Of a stretch of 64,000 bases of DNA, positions 1 through 8,421 are shown piece by piece. Each line of letters starts with the position of its first letter. Within the stretch, counting starts at the first letter, position 1. Where the stretch lies: contig JBBAEY010000001.1 in assembly GCA_041655755.1 (NCBI GenBank), forward strand, positions 21,273-85,272. The letters are read 5' to 3'. Below the pieces are notes generated by a model. It saw only the letters and a list, made by a program, of their open reading frames with translations, did not search any database and was not told the origin of the DNA. A program made the position numbers and the translations under genes. The stretch comes from JAAYFT01 sp041655755. GTDB taxonomy: Bacteria; Bacillota; Clostridia; Tissierellales; Tissierellaceae.

Positions 1-647
1 TCTAACAAGCCTAGCTTTACGGTAGCAGTACATAAGTTGTGTATCTGATTTGTAAAGTCAAATATAAGGGAGTCATTGGCCAAAACTTTTCCATTATGGA
101 CTATGGGCGATCTTACCATAAAGTAAATCTTGTCATCTATCCTACATATCTCGGATTCCATGGCTTCACCTTCTGCTGAATAAGCCTCCAAATTGCAGCC
201 CTCGGTCAGTTCTTCCTTTGAACTATATCTAGCTATGAGCTCCCTACCTATGACCCTGTCCGCCCTGAGCAAATGTTCTAATATACTAGCTCCATCCTGA
301 TATTTTGACTGGGTATATTCTTTTAGCTCCCCAAGACCTATGAGGTCTGATTCGTATTCCACGAGGGCATTCTTGATCATTGTTCTGCTTCTAAGACTTT
401 TTGCCCCCTCCAATGCCCTCTCCATGTCACCTTGGAGGGAGGCATATTTCACTGTAAAGGACTGGCTAAAGTTATCTGTTATACTTTTCTCCAAACTCCT
501 GCTAAGAGGTAAATAAATAAGTGAAAAAATCGCAACTGCACCGAAGAACATAATTAGAAAAAATGTAATATTAACTCTCTTTACGAATATTTCTACCATT
601 TTTGTCTGACTGCCTGTTTCATGTGGGGCCCCCGTATGCACTTCCAT
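1..647 (-). CDS. Membrane-anchored sensor protein, N-terminal part (cut by window edge)
   Basis: An open frame runs leftward from an ATG at 647 to the window edge without a stop (215 codons), so only the N-terminus is present. The start has a GGGAG-type ribosome binding site about 10 bases upstream. The protein has a short cytoplasmic tail, one hydrophobic helix at about residues 25-47, and then a hydrophilic stretch containing a Cys pair that looks like an extracytoplasmic Cache-type ligand-binding domain. That layout fits the sensory half of a receptor; the output domain (kinase, GGDEF or chemotaxis) lies outside the window. The family is inferred from layout only, not from a recognised motif. 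Confidence 0.6.
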   Translation of the reverse strand, partial: MEVHTGAPHETGSQTKMVEIFVKRVNITFFLIMFFGAVAIFSLIYLPLSRSLEKSITDNFSQSFTVKYASLQGDMERALEGAKSLRSRTMIKNALVEYESDLIGLGELKEYTQSKYQDGASILEHLLRADRVIGRELIARYSSKEELTEGCNLEAYSAEGEAMESEICRIDDKIYFMVRSPIVHNGKVLANDSLIFDFTNQIHNLCTATVKLGLL

Positions 648-728
648 AGGATCACTCTCCCTTATAGCAAAAATATTTACATCTTAATAGCTTGATTAAA
701 GCATCCTAACACATTCTGTGGTGTGTAG

Positions 729-765
729 ATAAGTCTTATAATTCCAATAGAATTACAAGACTTAT
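729..765. repeat. Long inverted repeat between two leftward genes
   Basis: Arms 729-744 and 750-765 pair over 16 positions with one mismatch around a 5-base loop. No T-run follows on either strand, so it is not a textbook intrinsic terminator. It lies between the MoaE-like gene and the sensor gene and could be a factor-dependent terminator, an operator or an mRNA end-protecting hairpin. Confidence 0.5.
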
Positions 766-850
766 GCTCATAGCCTATATTAAATGTTGATTTATTTATA
801 CCCCTAGTAACTAGGACTAAACTACTATTTTTGAAAATTCGACAATATTT

Positions 851-1243
851 TTATAGCTCCTTTTCTACCACGCACTGGGTCTTGATTTTCTCCACAAGGA
901 CTTGAAGGGCATCTATGACATTTGGTCTAATATCTCCTCCTATGAGCACATACATGATATCGTCTCCAAGACTTAATATCCCCTGATTAAGCCATACCTT
1001 CACATAATAAACACCCTGCAATTTATAGGCCTCTTCTATAGCCTTCTGGACTTTTTCCTCATCATAGCTAAATTCCATGCCTTTGACCAGGGCTCCCCTA
1101 TCTATTCCCTCCCTGACATAGGCCCTTGGCGTCTCCCTGACTACTCCATTGTGGAATAAATACATGCCCACCTGCCCAGCATTGGGATCGTTTTTTGCCT
1201 CTTCTATCCATCGGTCCATGGACGGAGATTCCTTATCTGACAT
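851..1243 (-). CDS. MoaE-like molybdopterin synthase large-subunit family protein
   Basis: A 130-residue protein that aligns by eye with the Clostridial MoaE family: an N-terminal WIEEAK helix, the VGMYLFHNGVVR block, GMEFSYDEEK, and a GDDIMYVLIGGDIRP stretch matching the GD-x-IVxVAVxxxHR core of MoaE. True MoaE inserts sulfur into precursor Z with the small subunit MoaD. Here the C-terminus reads CVVEKEL where classical MoaE has a W-K-K-E-like end, so catalytic competence is uncertain. No other molybdenum-cofactor gene is in the window. It is the last gene of the operon, 43 bases after the lipoprotein gene, and starts at an ATG with a GGAGGTGAG site. Confidence 0.65.
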   Translation of the reverse strand: MSDKESPSMDRWIEEAKNDPNAGQVGMYLFHNGVVRETPRAYVREGIDRGALVKGMEFSYDEEKVQKAIEEAYKLQGVYYVKVWLNQGILSLGDDIMYVLIGGDIRPNVIDALQVLVEKIKTQCVVEKEL

Positions 1244-1286
1244 ATTCTCACCTCCAAAGTAGATGGCGGTCTATGACCGCCATCGG

Positions 1287-2096
1287 TTAAAATGCAGGGC
1301 TACTTGCCCAACTGTATTCGTCAATTAAGAACTGCCTGACCTTGTCGCTGCTTATATGCCTGATTAGGGCCTCTATCTTGTCGCTGTCCCTATTGTCCTG
1401 CCTAGCCACTAGTGAAATGGCATAGCCCTCAGTTATACTGTCCTGCTCCTCTACATATAGCCTCTCCTCATCTCCTACTAGCTCCAGACTCTTGGCATAG
1501 GTTGGATACATGACTGCCATGCCTGTTTCTGTATATCTTTGTGCCAGACTAGTCAGGGGTACTTGGTCATCTAGGACTAGGTTTTTGTGGTTTTCCTCTA
1601 TATCCCCTAGATCCAATCCCGTTGTCTTATCATCTTTAAAACTAAGCAGTCCAGCCTGCCCCAACAAGTACAGGGCCCTACTCAAATTAGTTCCATCGTC
1701 TGGAAGGGTTATGCTACTGCCACTTTCTATCTCTTCAAGGCTCTTGTAATCCTTGGAATAGAGGGCGTAGGTAGCATGGTAGATGGGCTGAATAGTTACC
1801 AAATCTGCATCGTTGGCCTCATTAAAGGCCTGAAGAAAATAATCGTGTTGTATCATATTTGCGTCAAGTTCTTCATTCTGGAGCAGGTTATTTGGAGTTT
1901 GATAGTCGGAAAACTCGTGAATATTTAATTCATAGCCCTCTTCTTTTAAGTCGTCTTGAATTAAGAGCAGTATATCCTTCATTGGATAAAATGATACTCC
2001 TACATTTATTTCGCTGCTTTCTTTTTCTGTCTTGCTGCATGCTGCCAGGGACAGGACAAGTATTAGTGCTACTGATAACAATAAAATTCTTTTCAT
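1287..2096 (-). CDS. metQ: MetQ/NlpA-family substrate-binding lipoprotein
   Basis: Solute receptor of a methionine-type ABC importer, lipid-anchored outside the membrane. I place the start at 2096, where an AAGGAG site precedes MKRILLLS; a longer frame upstream has no signal sequence at its front. The signal peptide ends in the lipobox LAAC and the mature protein carries the NlpA core (VGVSFYPMKDIL, LDANMIQHDYFLQAFN, LPDDGTNLSRALYLL). The permease and ATPase genes are immediately upstream. The family binds L- or D-methionine or small peptides in known cases; the actual ligand cannot be read from sequence. Confidence 0.85.
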   Translation of the reverse strand: MKRILLLSVALILVLSLAACSKTEKESSEINVGVSFYPMKDILLLIQDDLKEEGYELNIHEFSDYQTPNNLLQNEELDANMIQHDYFLQAFNEANDADLVTIQPIYHATYALYSKDYKSLEEIESGSSITLPDDGTNLSRALYLLGQAGLLSFKDDKTTGLDLGDIEENHKNLVLDDQVPLTSLAQRYTETGMAVMYPTYAKSLELVGDEERLYVEEQDSITEGYAISLVARQDNRDSDKIEALIRHISSDKVRQFLIDEYSWASSPAF

Positions 2097-2110
2097 TTTT
2101 ACATATCTCC

Positions 2111-2785
2111 TTATCTTTTGTCTATTTTTTTGGCAATAGCATTGCCTATGGCCTGAATGAATTGGACAATTAAAATCATAAATACAATTATAATCCACAT
2201 CAGCTTGTAATTAAAATTGTAATATCCTTCGCTTATGGCCAAATAACCCAAGCCTCCACCGCCTATTATCCCCATTACCGTTGAATAGGATAAGAGACTA
2301 ATGGTGGTGGAGGTAAAGCTCAGGACCAAGCCCGAACGGGCCTCCCTAAGCAGGAAGAAAATAAAATACTGAAATGCATTGGAACCTAGGGCATAGGAGG
2401 TCTCATATAAGTTCTTGTCTAGGTCTAATAAGTCCTTCTCTGTAAAACGCGAAAATGTCGCTATGCCTATGAAGCTCAGGGGAATTTTTGATGCATTGAC
2501 GCCAAAGCCTGTCCCAAGTATTAGCCTGTTAAAAGGGATAATAACTATGATGAATAATATAAAGGGGATTGATCTGGTAATATTTATCAGGCTAGATACT
2601 AGGAAGTATACGGCCCTGTTTCTATATATGCCCTCCGAGCCTGTGGCAAATAGAATAAATCCCAAGAGCAGCCCCAAGATAAGGGAGGCTAACATGGCAA
2701 AAAACATCATGTCTACTGTCTCATATAGGGATCTAAATATATCTATCCTAAATGTTCTAAATATGTCCATATATTGGCTAATCAC
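2111..2785 (-). CDS. metI: MetI-type ABC importer permease
   Basis: A 224-residue integral membrane protein with about five to six hydrophobic helices and the permease coupling region ETSYALGSNAFQ (the family EAA loop), the usual size for MetI. It forms the membrane channel with the ATPase encoded just upstream, whose stop codon overlaps this start by 8 bases, indicating translational coupling. The lipoprotein gene follows after 14 bases. Confidence 0.88.
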   Translation of the reverse strand: MISQYMDIFRTFRIDIFRSLYETVDMMFFAMLASLILGLLLGFILFATGSEGIYRNRAVYFLVSSLINITRSIPFILFIIVIIPFNRLILGTGFGVNASKIPLSFIGIATFSRFTEKDLLDLDKNLYETSYALGSNAFQYFIFFLLREARSGLVLSFTSTTISLLSYSTVMGIIGGGGLGYLAISEGYYNFNYKLMWIIIVFMILIVQFIQAIGNAIAKKIDKR

Positions 2786-3497
2786 CTAGTAAAGCCTCCT
2801 TGTAGGATAGGGGCTTTAGTTCCTTCACATCTAGGGAAATAATGTCCTTGATCCTGCCCCTATCTAAAATTGCTACCCTATTGCATAGGGCCTTGATTAC
2901 AGATATGTCATGGGATACCACTACTATTGTGCTGTCAAATTTCTCATTGATTTCCCTCAATAGCTTTAGTATCTCATAGCTCATCTTTTCATCTAGGGCA
3001 GATGTTGGTTCATCACAGAATATTACCCTTGGCCTGGTCATCAGTGTGCGAGCTATGGCTACTCTTTGCTTTTCTCCCCCTGATAGGTTTCTAATATAGG
3101 ACCTTTCAAAATTGGAAAGGCCTACAAAAGATAGGAGTTCCCTAGCCCTTTTAATATTTTCCTTCCTATCACCCTTTCTCAACCTACTGGGCAAGAGGAC
3201 ATTGTCTATTACATTTAGATTGCCCAGTAAATTGAAATCTTGAAATATCATGGAGCTGTCCTTTACTAGCCTGTATCTTGTACCCTCATCCAGCCTCTGG
3301 CCCATCAGGTATATGTCCCCCTCATCGGCCTTCATAAATCCATTCATCAATCTCAATATGGTGGATTTTCCACTGCCCGTTTCCCCTACCAAGCCAAATA
3401 TGTCCCCTTTTTCAACATGCAAATATATCTGGTCGATTATCTTGGTCTCTCTGCCGTTTATCATAAAACTCTTTGATAGATTTTCCAGTCTTATCAT
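2778..3497 (-). CDS. metN: MetN-type ABC importer ATPase, short form
   Basis: ATP-binding subunit. Walker A is GETGSGKST, the signature motif is LSGGEKQR, and Walker B is VIFCDEP followed by the switch His in VVSHD. It has 239 residues against about 340 for classical MetN: the C-terminal NIL regulatory domain that lets methionine inhibit transport is absent. It starts 3 bases after the TPM gene stop, so it is co-transcribed with the membrane-stress trio. Without the NIL domain, assignment to methionine rests on MetI and MetQ only. Confidence 0.85.
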   Translation of the reverse strand: MIRLENLSKSFMINGRETKIIDQIYLHVEKGDIFGLVGETGSGKSTILRLMNGFMKADEGDIYLMGQRLDEGTRYRLVKDSSMIFQDFNLLGNLNVIDNVLLPSRLRKGDRKENIKRARELLSFVGLSNFERSYIRNLSGGEKQRVAIARTLMTRPRVIFCDEPTSALDEKMSYEILKLLREINEKFDSTIVVVSHDISVIKALCNRVAILDRGRIKDIISLDVKELKPLSYKEALLGD

Positions 3498-3500
3498 AGA

Positions 3501-4319
3501 TTAAAATTTCCCCGAAGAACCGCCATGGCTTCGCCCAGAAGAAGAGGTATGGGTACTTGAGCCTGTGGAAGAACTGCTTTCCTTGGGCCTTTCCCTCTTG
3601 CTGACCACAGTATAGAGAAATAAATCCCTGCTTGCTCCTAATTTTAGGCTGTCGTCCTTCAAATAACTGGAAGCTGCCCTTTGCATAGACACAGATTTTA
3701 ATTTTCTCTTCATGGACCCCGTAATGATAAATGAAACTATTGCCCCTAGGAAGATTGAAATAGGTATCCATTTGGGAGATAGAGGCTCCTTTGGCATATT
3801 ACCATTGTCGTAGGGCTTTTTATCCTTTGCCTGATTTATAAAATCATCACAGAGATCTGCATATAGGTCAAATCCCTTGTAGTAATTTCCCTCTCTTAAT
3901 TCTTCAAGAACCTTGCCCATTAAGTATTCTTGTCCTGCATCAGTAAAGACCGTAATGCCATAGCCTGTAGTGGAGACTGCCCAATCCCTTTCCTCCATGC
4001 TCAAGAGCAATAGTATGCCATCGGCATTGTCTCCAAATCCATAGCCATTATAGTCGAAAAAGTCGTCTGCATATTCTGTCGGCGTACTCTGCCCCAGAGA
4101 GTCAACTGTAGCAACCACTATGTCGAGTTTTTGCCTTTCGCTTATTTCATCAAGTTTTTCTACTAGACTCATCTCTTGATCCCTGGTTAATAATCCTGCA
4201 TCATCTACTAGCCTAGGCAAGAGCCTTTCCTCTGGAATCTCCCTGGCAAATCCAAGGCCAGGCAACAATATTGTAATTATTAGAAGTAAGAGCATGGATA
4301 GTTGTAGTTTTGCTTTCAT
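3501..4319 (-). CDS. TPM-domain membrane protein (YdjH/YgcG-like)
   Basis: A 272-residue exported protein: signal peptide at residues 1-25, a TPM fold at about 30-160 (opening with VDDAGLLT, then DIVVATVDSLG and GYGFGDNADGILLL), one transmembrane helix near 185-200, and a cytoplasmic end that finishes in a Ser/Gly/His-rich tail (SSGRSHGGSSGKF). B. subtilis YdjH has this plan and sits beside YdjG and YdjI, as here. The family is tied to membrane or envelope stress; its biochemical role is not settled. It lies 11 bases after the zinc-ribbon gene and 3 bases before metN. Confidence 0.85.
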   Translation of the reverse strand: MKAKLQLSMLLLLIITILLPGLGFAREIPEERLLPRLVDDAGLLTRDQEMSLVEKLDEISERQKLDIVVATVDSLGQSTPTEYADDFFDYNGYGFGDNADGILLLLSMEERDWAVSTTGYGITVFTDAGQEYLMGKVLEELREGNYYKGFDLYADLCDDFINQAKDKKPYDNGNMPKEPLSPKWIPISIFLGAIVSFIITGSMKRKLKSVSMQRAASSYLKDDSLKLGASRDLFLYTVVSKRERPKESSSSTGSSTHTSSSGRSHGGSSGKF

Positions 4320-4330
4320 CGCTTTCCCTC

Positions 4331-5404
4331 CTATAGCACTATTCTTGCGATTGTATATATTATTATGCTGCTAATTGCCGTATAAAGGGTTAAATATTTC
4401 AGGTAGGCAACTTTGTCCAGAGGCAGGTTGCCTACGAATTTCCCTGTCTGCCCATTCATGGCAAATGTATAAGTCTTGCCTTTCCACTTAGTATTTAATA
4501 TCCATACAGGGTAGAGGGCATATTTTGCCCTTCCATTTCTCAGCCTTATGCTGGTGTTTTCAGGTGTCACTGTTGAATAGCCGGAAACTGTAAATCGAAA
4601 GGTATCCTCAGTACTTTGCCTTACCCTTTGATTGGCCCTCTCTACGCTTTCCTCTTCCGTAACGTCGTATTTATCTGCTAGGTATCCCGCCAAATATGCT
4701 GTTTGAAAATCAACTGCATCCTTAAAATCAAAGGGTTCGATGGACTCCATCAGGTCGTCGTCCATATTTGAAGAACCGTCTACTGGTATCTTTTCAAAAC
4801 CTATGCTTCCCTCCCTGATAACGGAGTAAAAGCTGGTCTTTGTGTAAGTATAGTTCTTGTCGCTCCAAGTCGTTACCCTAGTAGCCCTGTACCTTATATT
4901 GGCGTCTGCATCAGTATCAAACAACCAAAATGGGACATATATGCCCTTTACCTCTTCTATATGGTTCTGATCCTTGAATACCTTTGGTAACAATTTCTTC
5001 CCCATTAGATGTCTTTTGAAAAAGGCCTTAGCCAATCCCTTATTCAGTTTAAAGGGTATTACATAGTCTGGCTTTAGGCTACCCTTGAATTGCCCCATGA
5101 TGACAACTGGGTTGTCGCAATATGGGCAGGATGTTGCCGCAGTATTGGCATCTGCAAGGATTTCTCCACCGCAGGATTTACAGCCATAGACTAGCAGGCC
5201 CTCGGTCTCCCCTTCTTCCCACTGTCCACCTGCCTTTGATTCCCAGTTCATCTCCTCTGGCCTTTCTTTTTTTAATTGCTCATCAAAGGCCTTGAGGGTC
5301 TCCATTTCAAATTCTGTATCACAATAGGGACACTTCATCTTTTGAATGCTGGAGTCGAAGCCTATAGCCCCGCCACAAGCAGGGCACTTATATTCCTGTA
5401 ACAT
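4331..5404 (-). CDS. Double zinc-ribbon membrane protein (YdjG-like)
   Basis: A 357-residue protein with two TFIIB-type zinc ribbons at the N-terminus (residues about 6-29, CPACGG then CPYC; and about 76-98, CKSCGG then CPYC). A conserved central region with the motif GIYVPFWLFD follows, and a single transmembrane helix closes the C-terminus (about 337-356). This is the layout of B. subtilis YdjG. It sits between the SPFH gene (upstream, 27 bases) and the TPM gene (downstream, 11 bases), the arrangement of the ydjGHI cluster. No enzymatic motif is visible; a scaffold role at the membrane is inferred. Confidence 0.83.
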   Translation of the reverse strand: MLQEYKCPACGGAIGFDSSIQKMKCPYCDTEFEMETLKAFDEQLKKERPEEMNWESKAGGQWEEGETEGLLVYGCKSCGGEILADANTAATSCPYCDNPVVIMGQFKGSLKPDYVIPFKLNKGLAKAFFKRHLMGKKLLPKVFKDQNHIEEVKGIYVPFWLFDTDADANIRYRATRVTTWSDKNYTYTKTSFYSVIREGSIGFEKIPVDGSSNMDDDLMESIEPFDFKDAVDFQTAYLAGYLADKYDVTEEESVERANQRVRQSTEDTFRFTVSGYSTVTPENTSIRLRNGRAKYALYPVWILNTKWKGKTYTFAMNGQTGKFVGNLPLDKVAYLKYLTLYTAISSIIIYTIARIVL

Positions 5405-5431
5405 CGTTTTTAGCCCCCTTAAGTAGATAGT

Positions 5432-6637
5432 CTAAAATTTATTTCCGCATTCAGGGCAGAATTTTGGCGGATTTCCTGGATCTTCTGGTTCATAGCCACA
5501 ATTAGAGCATTTTGCTGGCCTTGGACTGCCGCATTCAGTACAGAATTTCCCCGAATTTGCGGTGCCACAGCTACAGGTCCAGGTCGTTTGCTGGCTTTCT
5601 TGATTTCCTTGGTTTTGCTGAGCCCCTTGCTTCTGACCCATGGCAAATAGGTTTTGAGCATTCATGCCACCTGCCTGCTGGGCCATGCCCATGCCCATAA
5701 AGCCCATCATAGCTCCGCCCTCGTTCTTAGCTGCACCCTTCATGGCATCTGCCTGTGCCCCGACTAGGGTTGCTGCAGCCATGGTAGGATCCCTCATTAT
5801 TGCAGTTCTCTGGGCCTGTTTAATCATCTCTGCGTCTTCTTCTGGCAGGGTAATAGGATTTAGACCTATGGACACTACCCTTAGGCCCCTTATTTCTCCC
5901 CATTTTTGTGACAGCACTGCATTCATTGCATTTGATAGTTCCTCAGCATAGCCTGGCAGGGCACTGGGCCTTACACCCAATCTTGAAATTTCTGCAAAGG
6001 CAGGCTGTAGTGCTGTAATGAATTCTGTCTTTAATTGGCCCTCGATTTCACTCCTTGTATATTCGGATTCTACATTTCCGCTGACATTGGTATAGAAGAG
6101 GATTGGATCCTCAATTTTAAAGGAATAGGTCCCTGAGCATCTAACTGCTACATCTATATCCAGGCCAATATTAGCATCTACTACCCTGAAGGGTATGGGG
6201 TTTGGAGTGCCGAATTTATTATCCAGCAGTTCCTTAGTGTTGAAGTAATATACTCTCTGGTCCTTTCCCGTATCCCCCCCATAGGCAAATCTCTTGCCCA
6301 TGGTCTTGAAGGTATTTTTTATACCCTGACCCAAGGGACCCGTAAATATACTGGGCTCAGATGAACTATCATATGTATATTCTCCGGGCTCGGCGCAAAC
6401 TTCTACCACCTTCCCCTGCTCCACTATTATCATACATTGTCCATCTGCTACTGCAATGCCGGACCCATTTGATATGATATTGTCATTGCCCTTGGTATTT
6501 GAGGACCTCCTTCCAATACGTTTTTCCCCCTTGACTACCATGACCTCCTTTGGCATGGATTCGCAGTAGAAAAACTCCTTCCATTGATCGGCTAGGGTAC
6601 CACCTGCAGCCCCTAGGCCCGCTTTAATTAATCCCAT
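5432..6637 (-). CDS. SPFH-domain protein with C-terminal zinc ribbons (YdjI-like)
   Basis: A 401-residue protein. The N-terminus (MGLIKAGLGAAGG) and an SPFH/band-7 core at about 30-290 match the virion-core/YdjI group. A Gly/Met/Gln-rich linker follows, and the last 50 residues hold two short zinc ribbons (WTCSCGTANSGKFCTECG and CSNCGYE...FCPECG). In B. subtilis, YdjI helps bring PspA to stressed membranes; no pspA gene is visible here. First gene of the leftward operon, with a GAGGAGG ribosome binding site. Confidence 0.85.
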   Translation of the reverse strand: MGLIKAGLGAAGGTLADQWKEFFYCESMPKEVMVVKGEKRIGRRSSNTKGNDNIISNGSGIAVADGQCMIIVEQGKVVEVCAEPGEYTYDSSSEPSIFTGPLGQGIKNTFKTMGKRFAYGGDTGKDQRVYYFNTKELLDNKFGTPNPIPFRVVDANIGLDIDVAVRCSGTYSFKIEDPILFYTNVSGNVESEYTRSEIEGQLKTEFITALQPAFAEISRLGVRPSALPGYAEELSNAMNAVLSQKWGEIRGLRVVSIGLNPITLPEEDAEMIKQAQRTAIMRDPTMAAATLVGAQADAMKGAAKNEGGAMMGFMGMGMAQQAGGMNAQNLFAMGQKQGAQQNQGNQESQQTTWTCSCGTANSGKFCTECGSPRPAKCSNCGYEPEDPGNPPKFCPECGNKF

Positions 6638-6715
6638 ATTTACTACCTCCTCTACATTGATATGCTTAACTTTTACCCAAATTTACTGATTTCAGTCACC
6701 CTGCCTATTTTTTCT

Positions 6716-6745
6716 TTGGTTGATGTAATCCTGCTTTTGTATTAT
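6716..6745 (+). promoter_or_regulatory. Probable sigma-A promoter of the phosphoesterase gene
   Basis: TTGGTT at 6716-6721 and TATTAT at 6740-6745 are separated by 18 bases, some 20 bases before the metallophosphoesterase start, in the divergent gap with the SPFH operon. A 12-base palindrome (ACTGATTTCAGT) lies at 6685-6696 in the same gap. Both are matches by eye. Confidence 0.45.
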
Positions 6746-6764
6746 AGTAAAGTAAAGAGAATTC

Positions 6765-7415
6765 ATGTCAGGTTTGGGGGCAAATTTAATGAACTTTATA
6801 GAAAATAGCCATGAAAAAATCCTATCATTTTTTAACTATCCCTATGTAAATAAGGAAGTCCTAGACCAAATTAAGGGCCCAATTATCCTTCATATCAGCG
6901 ATACCCCTGTGACTTCTTACAGTTACATTTTTAGGTTAATAAAAATTCTAAAACCCAAATATATTATACATACAGGGGACATGGTTGACAACATAAAGCT
7001 GGAGATTAGAAGAAACAGGCTGGACTGTTACCGTCAGGGAATTGAAAGGCTTACAGAGGGCCTTGAAAGCGACAAAGCTTCAAAGGTTTTTTATCTCATG
7101 GGCAATCACGACCACTTGAAAACTGTTAAGAGGGTGACGAAAAGGGGTATAATCGTAGATGAGGGTTCCCTGAAGCTAGATAATTACCACCTGATTGTCA
7201 GCCATTATTTCAAGGAATATCCCTATAAGGCCGATTTTAACCTCTATGGTCACAGCCCAAATCCAAGTCACTATCAAAGAGAAGGTATTAACGGATTAAA
7301 TGGGCTTGTAAATATAAATATAATCGACTTATCCAATGGTAATGTATTTCATATAAACTATCCCATAGGTACGAATTCTGCAAGGGGCATGGAATTTAAG
7401 CGAATAAAATTGTAA
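6765..7415 (+). CDS. Calcineurin-like metallophosphoesterase, degenerate metal site
   Basis: A 216-residue cytoplasmic protein with the metallophosphoesterase order: D46-T-P48 (family D-x-H), GD at 71-72, GNHDH at 113-117, and GHSP at 162-165 (family GHxH). Pro48 replaces the His of motif I and the final His of the last motif is missing, so two metal ligands look altered while GNHDH is intact. The first ATG has only a weak ribosome binding site; an in-frame ATG at 6789 follows a G-rich GGGGGC box and may be the true start. It precedes an unknown gene by 13 bases, likely co-transcribed. Substrate unknown. Confidence 0.7.
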   Translation: MSGLGANLMNFIENSHEKILSFFNYPYVNKEVLDQIKGPIILHISDTPVTSYSYIFRLIKILKPKYIIHTGDMVDNIKLEIRRNRLDCYRQGIERLTEGLESDKASKVFYLMGNHDHLKTVKRVTKRGIIVDEGSLKLDNYHLIVSHYFKEYPYKADFNLYGHSPNPSHYQREGINGLNGLVNINIIDLSNGNVFHINYPIGTNSARGMEFKRIKL

Positions 7416-7428
7416 AGGGGGATATACT

Positions 7429-8421
7429 ATGTTGCTATTTCGGATGGGCCCACGTTATTTGTTCATTAGGAGCAATAATATAGAGGGGATTGCCGACTTT
7501 CTGGTGTCAAATCTAGGAGGGCAGTTGACTGATTTTGAAAAAGGAATGGCTGATGCTTCAGAATATAGCACCATCTGCTTTATAACCGACAGCCTTCCCG
7601 AAAAAACCTATATTGAAGACGCCAGGAAAATTGTACTGGTTCATGACGGTTCTTCTATTATCCTGTCTACTATTCTAAACAATCAGGCCTGTAAGCTAAT
7701 CCACAGGATTGATTTTGGCCCTACTTCAATACTGATGCGCATACCCGGTGATGAGGCTAAATTGGTTACAAGGCTGCAGGAAATATTTAGTGGTCTAGTA
7801 GTAGATTGGGCGGAGGCTATTGGAGTTGGAGAAAAAGACGACACCATTATTTCCTTTACCAATAGGGAGCTTAGGCACACAGTATCCCAATTAAAGAAAC
7901 CAAAGCTACTCATAGAGCAGCCTGCAAGACTCGTGAAGGATAGGCTGAGGCTAGAAGGCTTTAGGCTCATTACCCAAAGCCTTGAGGAAAGCCAGTGGTA
8001 TGAGCTAAGAATCAACATTTACGACTCCTATGGTAAATACGAAGACCATTATAACAGGCTTATATTTATACTATCTAAGCTTGAAATGGGTATGATACTA
8101 GGAGAGAGCTGGACCAAGGACTATGCCGTCATGCTCTACTCAGTCCTAGTTTATCAGGTTAGACTCTATACATTTTTGGAGCCCCTAGAGGTTAAAAAGA
8201 TACTGGTAGCCCTAGAGTATAGTTTAGACGGGCAGAGGCTAATAGACTTTGACCTCTATTACAAAAATAAAAAGGTTTATTGGAATGAAGTGAGAGATCC
8301 TAAAAACAGAAAAACCAAGGCGGAAGATTCAAAAAACTACAGGAAGGGACTCTATGAGAGACTTAGTCCTGAAAGCATAAAGAGCTTGGAGAATATGGAA
8401 AGGGCCATACTTAAGAGATAG
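7429..8421 (+). CDS. Conserved-looking hypothetical protein
   Basis: I do not recognise this 330-residue protein. It has no signal peptide and no membrane helix. The first third is mixed alpha/beta, the middle is charged and helical (LVKDRLRLEGFRLI), and the tail is basic and lysine-rich (KNRKTKAEDSKNYRKG). It starts at an ATG behind an AAGGGGG site, 13 bases after the phosphoesterase gene, and its stop overlaps the tail of the convergent histidine kinase gene by 11 bases. Codon use resembles neighbouring chromosomal genes, so it is probably a resident gene of the lineage. Confidence 0.7.
   Translation: MLLFRMGPRYLFIRSNNIEGIADFLVSNLGGQLTDFEKGMADASEYSTICFITDSLPEKTYIEDARKIVLVHDGSSIILSTILNNQACKLIHRIDFGPTSILMRIPGDEAKLVTRLQEIFSGLVVDWAEAIGVGEKDDTIISFTNRELRHTVSQLKKPKLLIEQPARLVKDRLRLEGFRLITQSLEESQWYELRINIYDSYGKYEDHYNRLIFILSKLEMGMILGESWTKDYAVMLYSVLVYQVRLYTFLEPLEVKKILVALEYSLDGQRLIDFDLYYKNKKVYWNEVRDPKNRKTKAEDSKNYRKGLYERLSPESIKSLENMERAILKR

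Noticed and set aside
3498..3500. SAM or T-box riboswitch ahead of the methionine-type importer
   Set aside because: metN starts 3 bases after the TPM gene, leaving no room for a leader, and none of the conserved riboswitch elements is seen upstream of the whole operon.
3412..3771. 119-codon minus-strand frame inside the TPM gene
   Set aside because: Overlaps the TPM and metN genes in another frame; composition is random-looking and the TPM reading has clear domain support.
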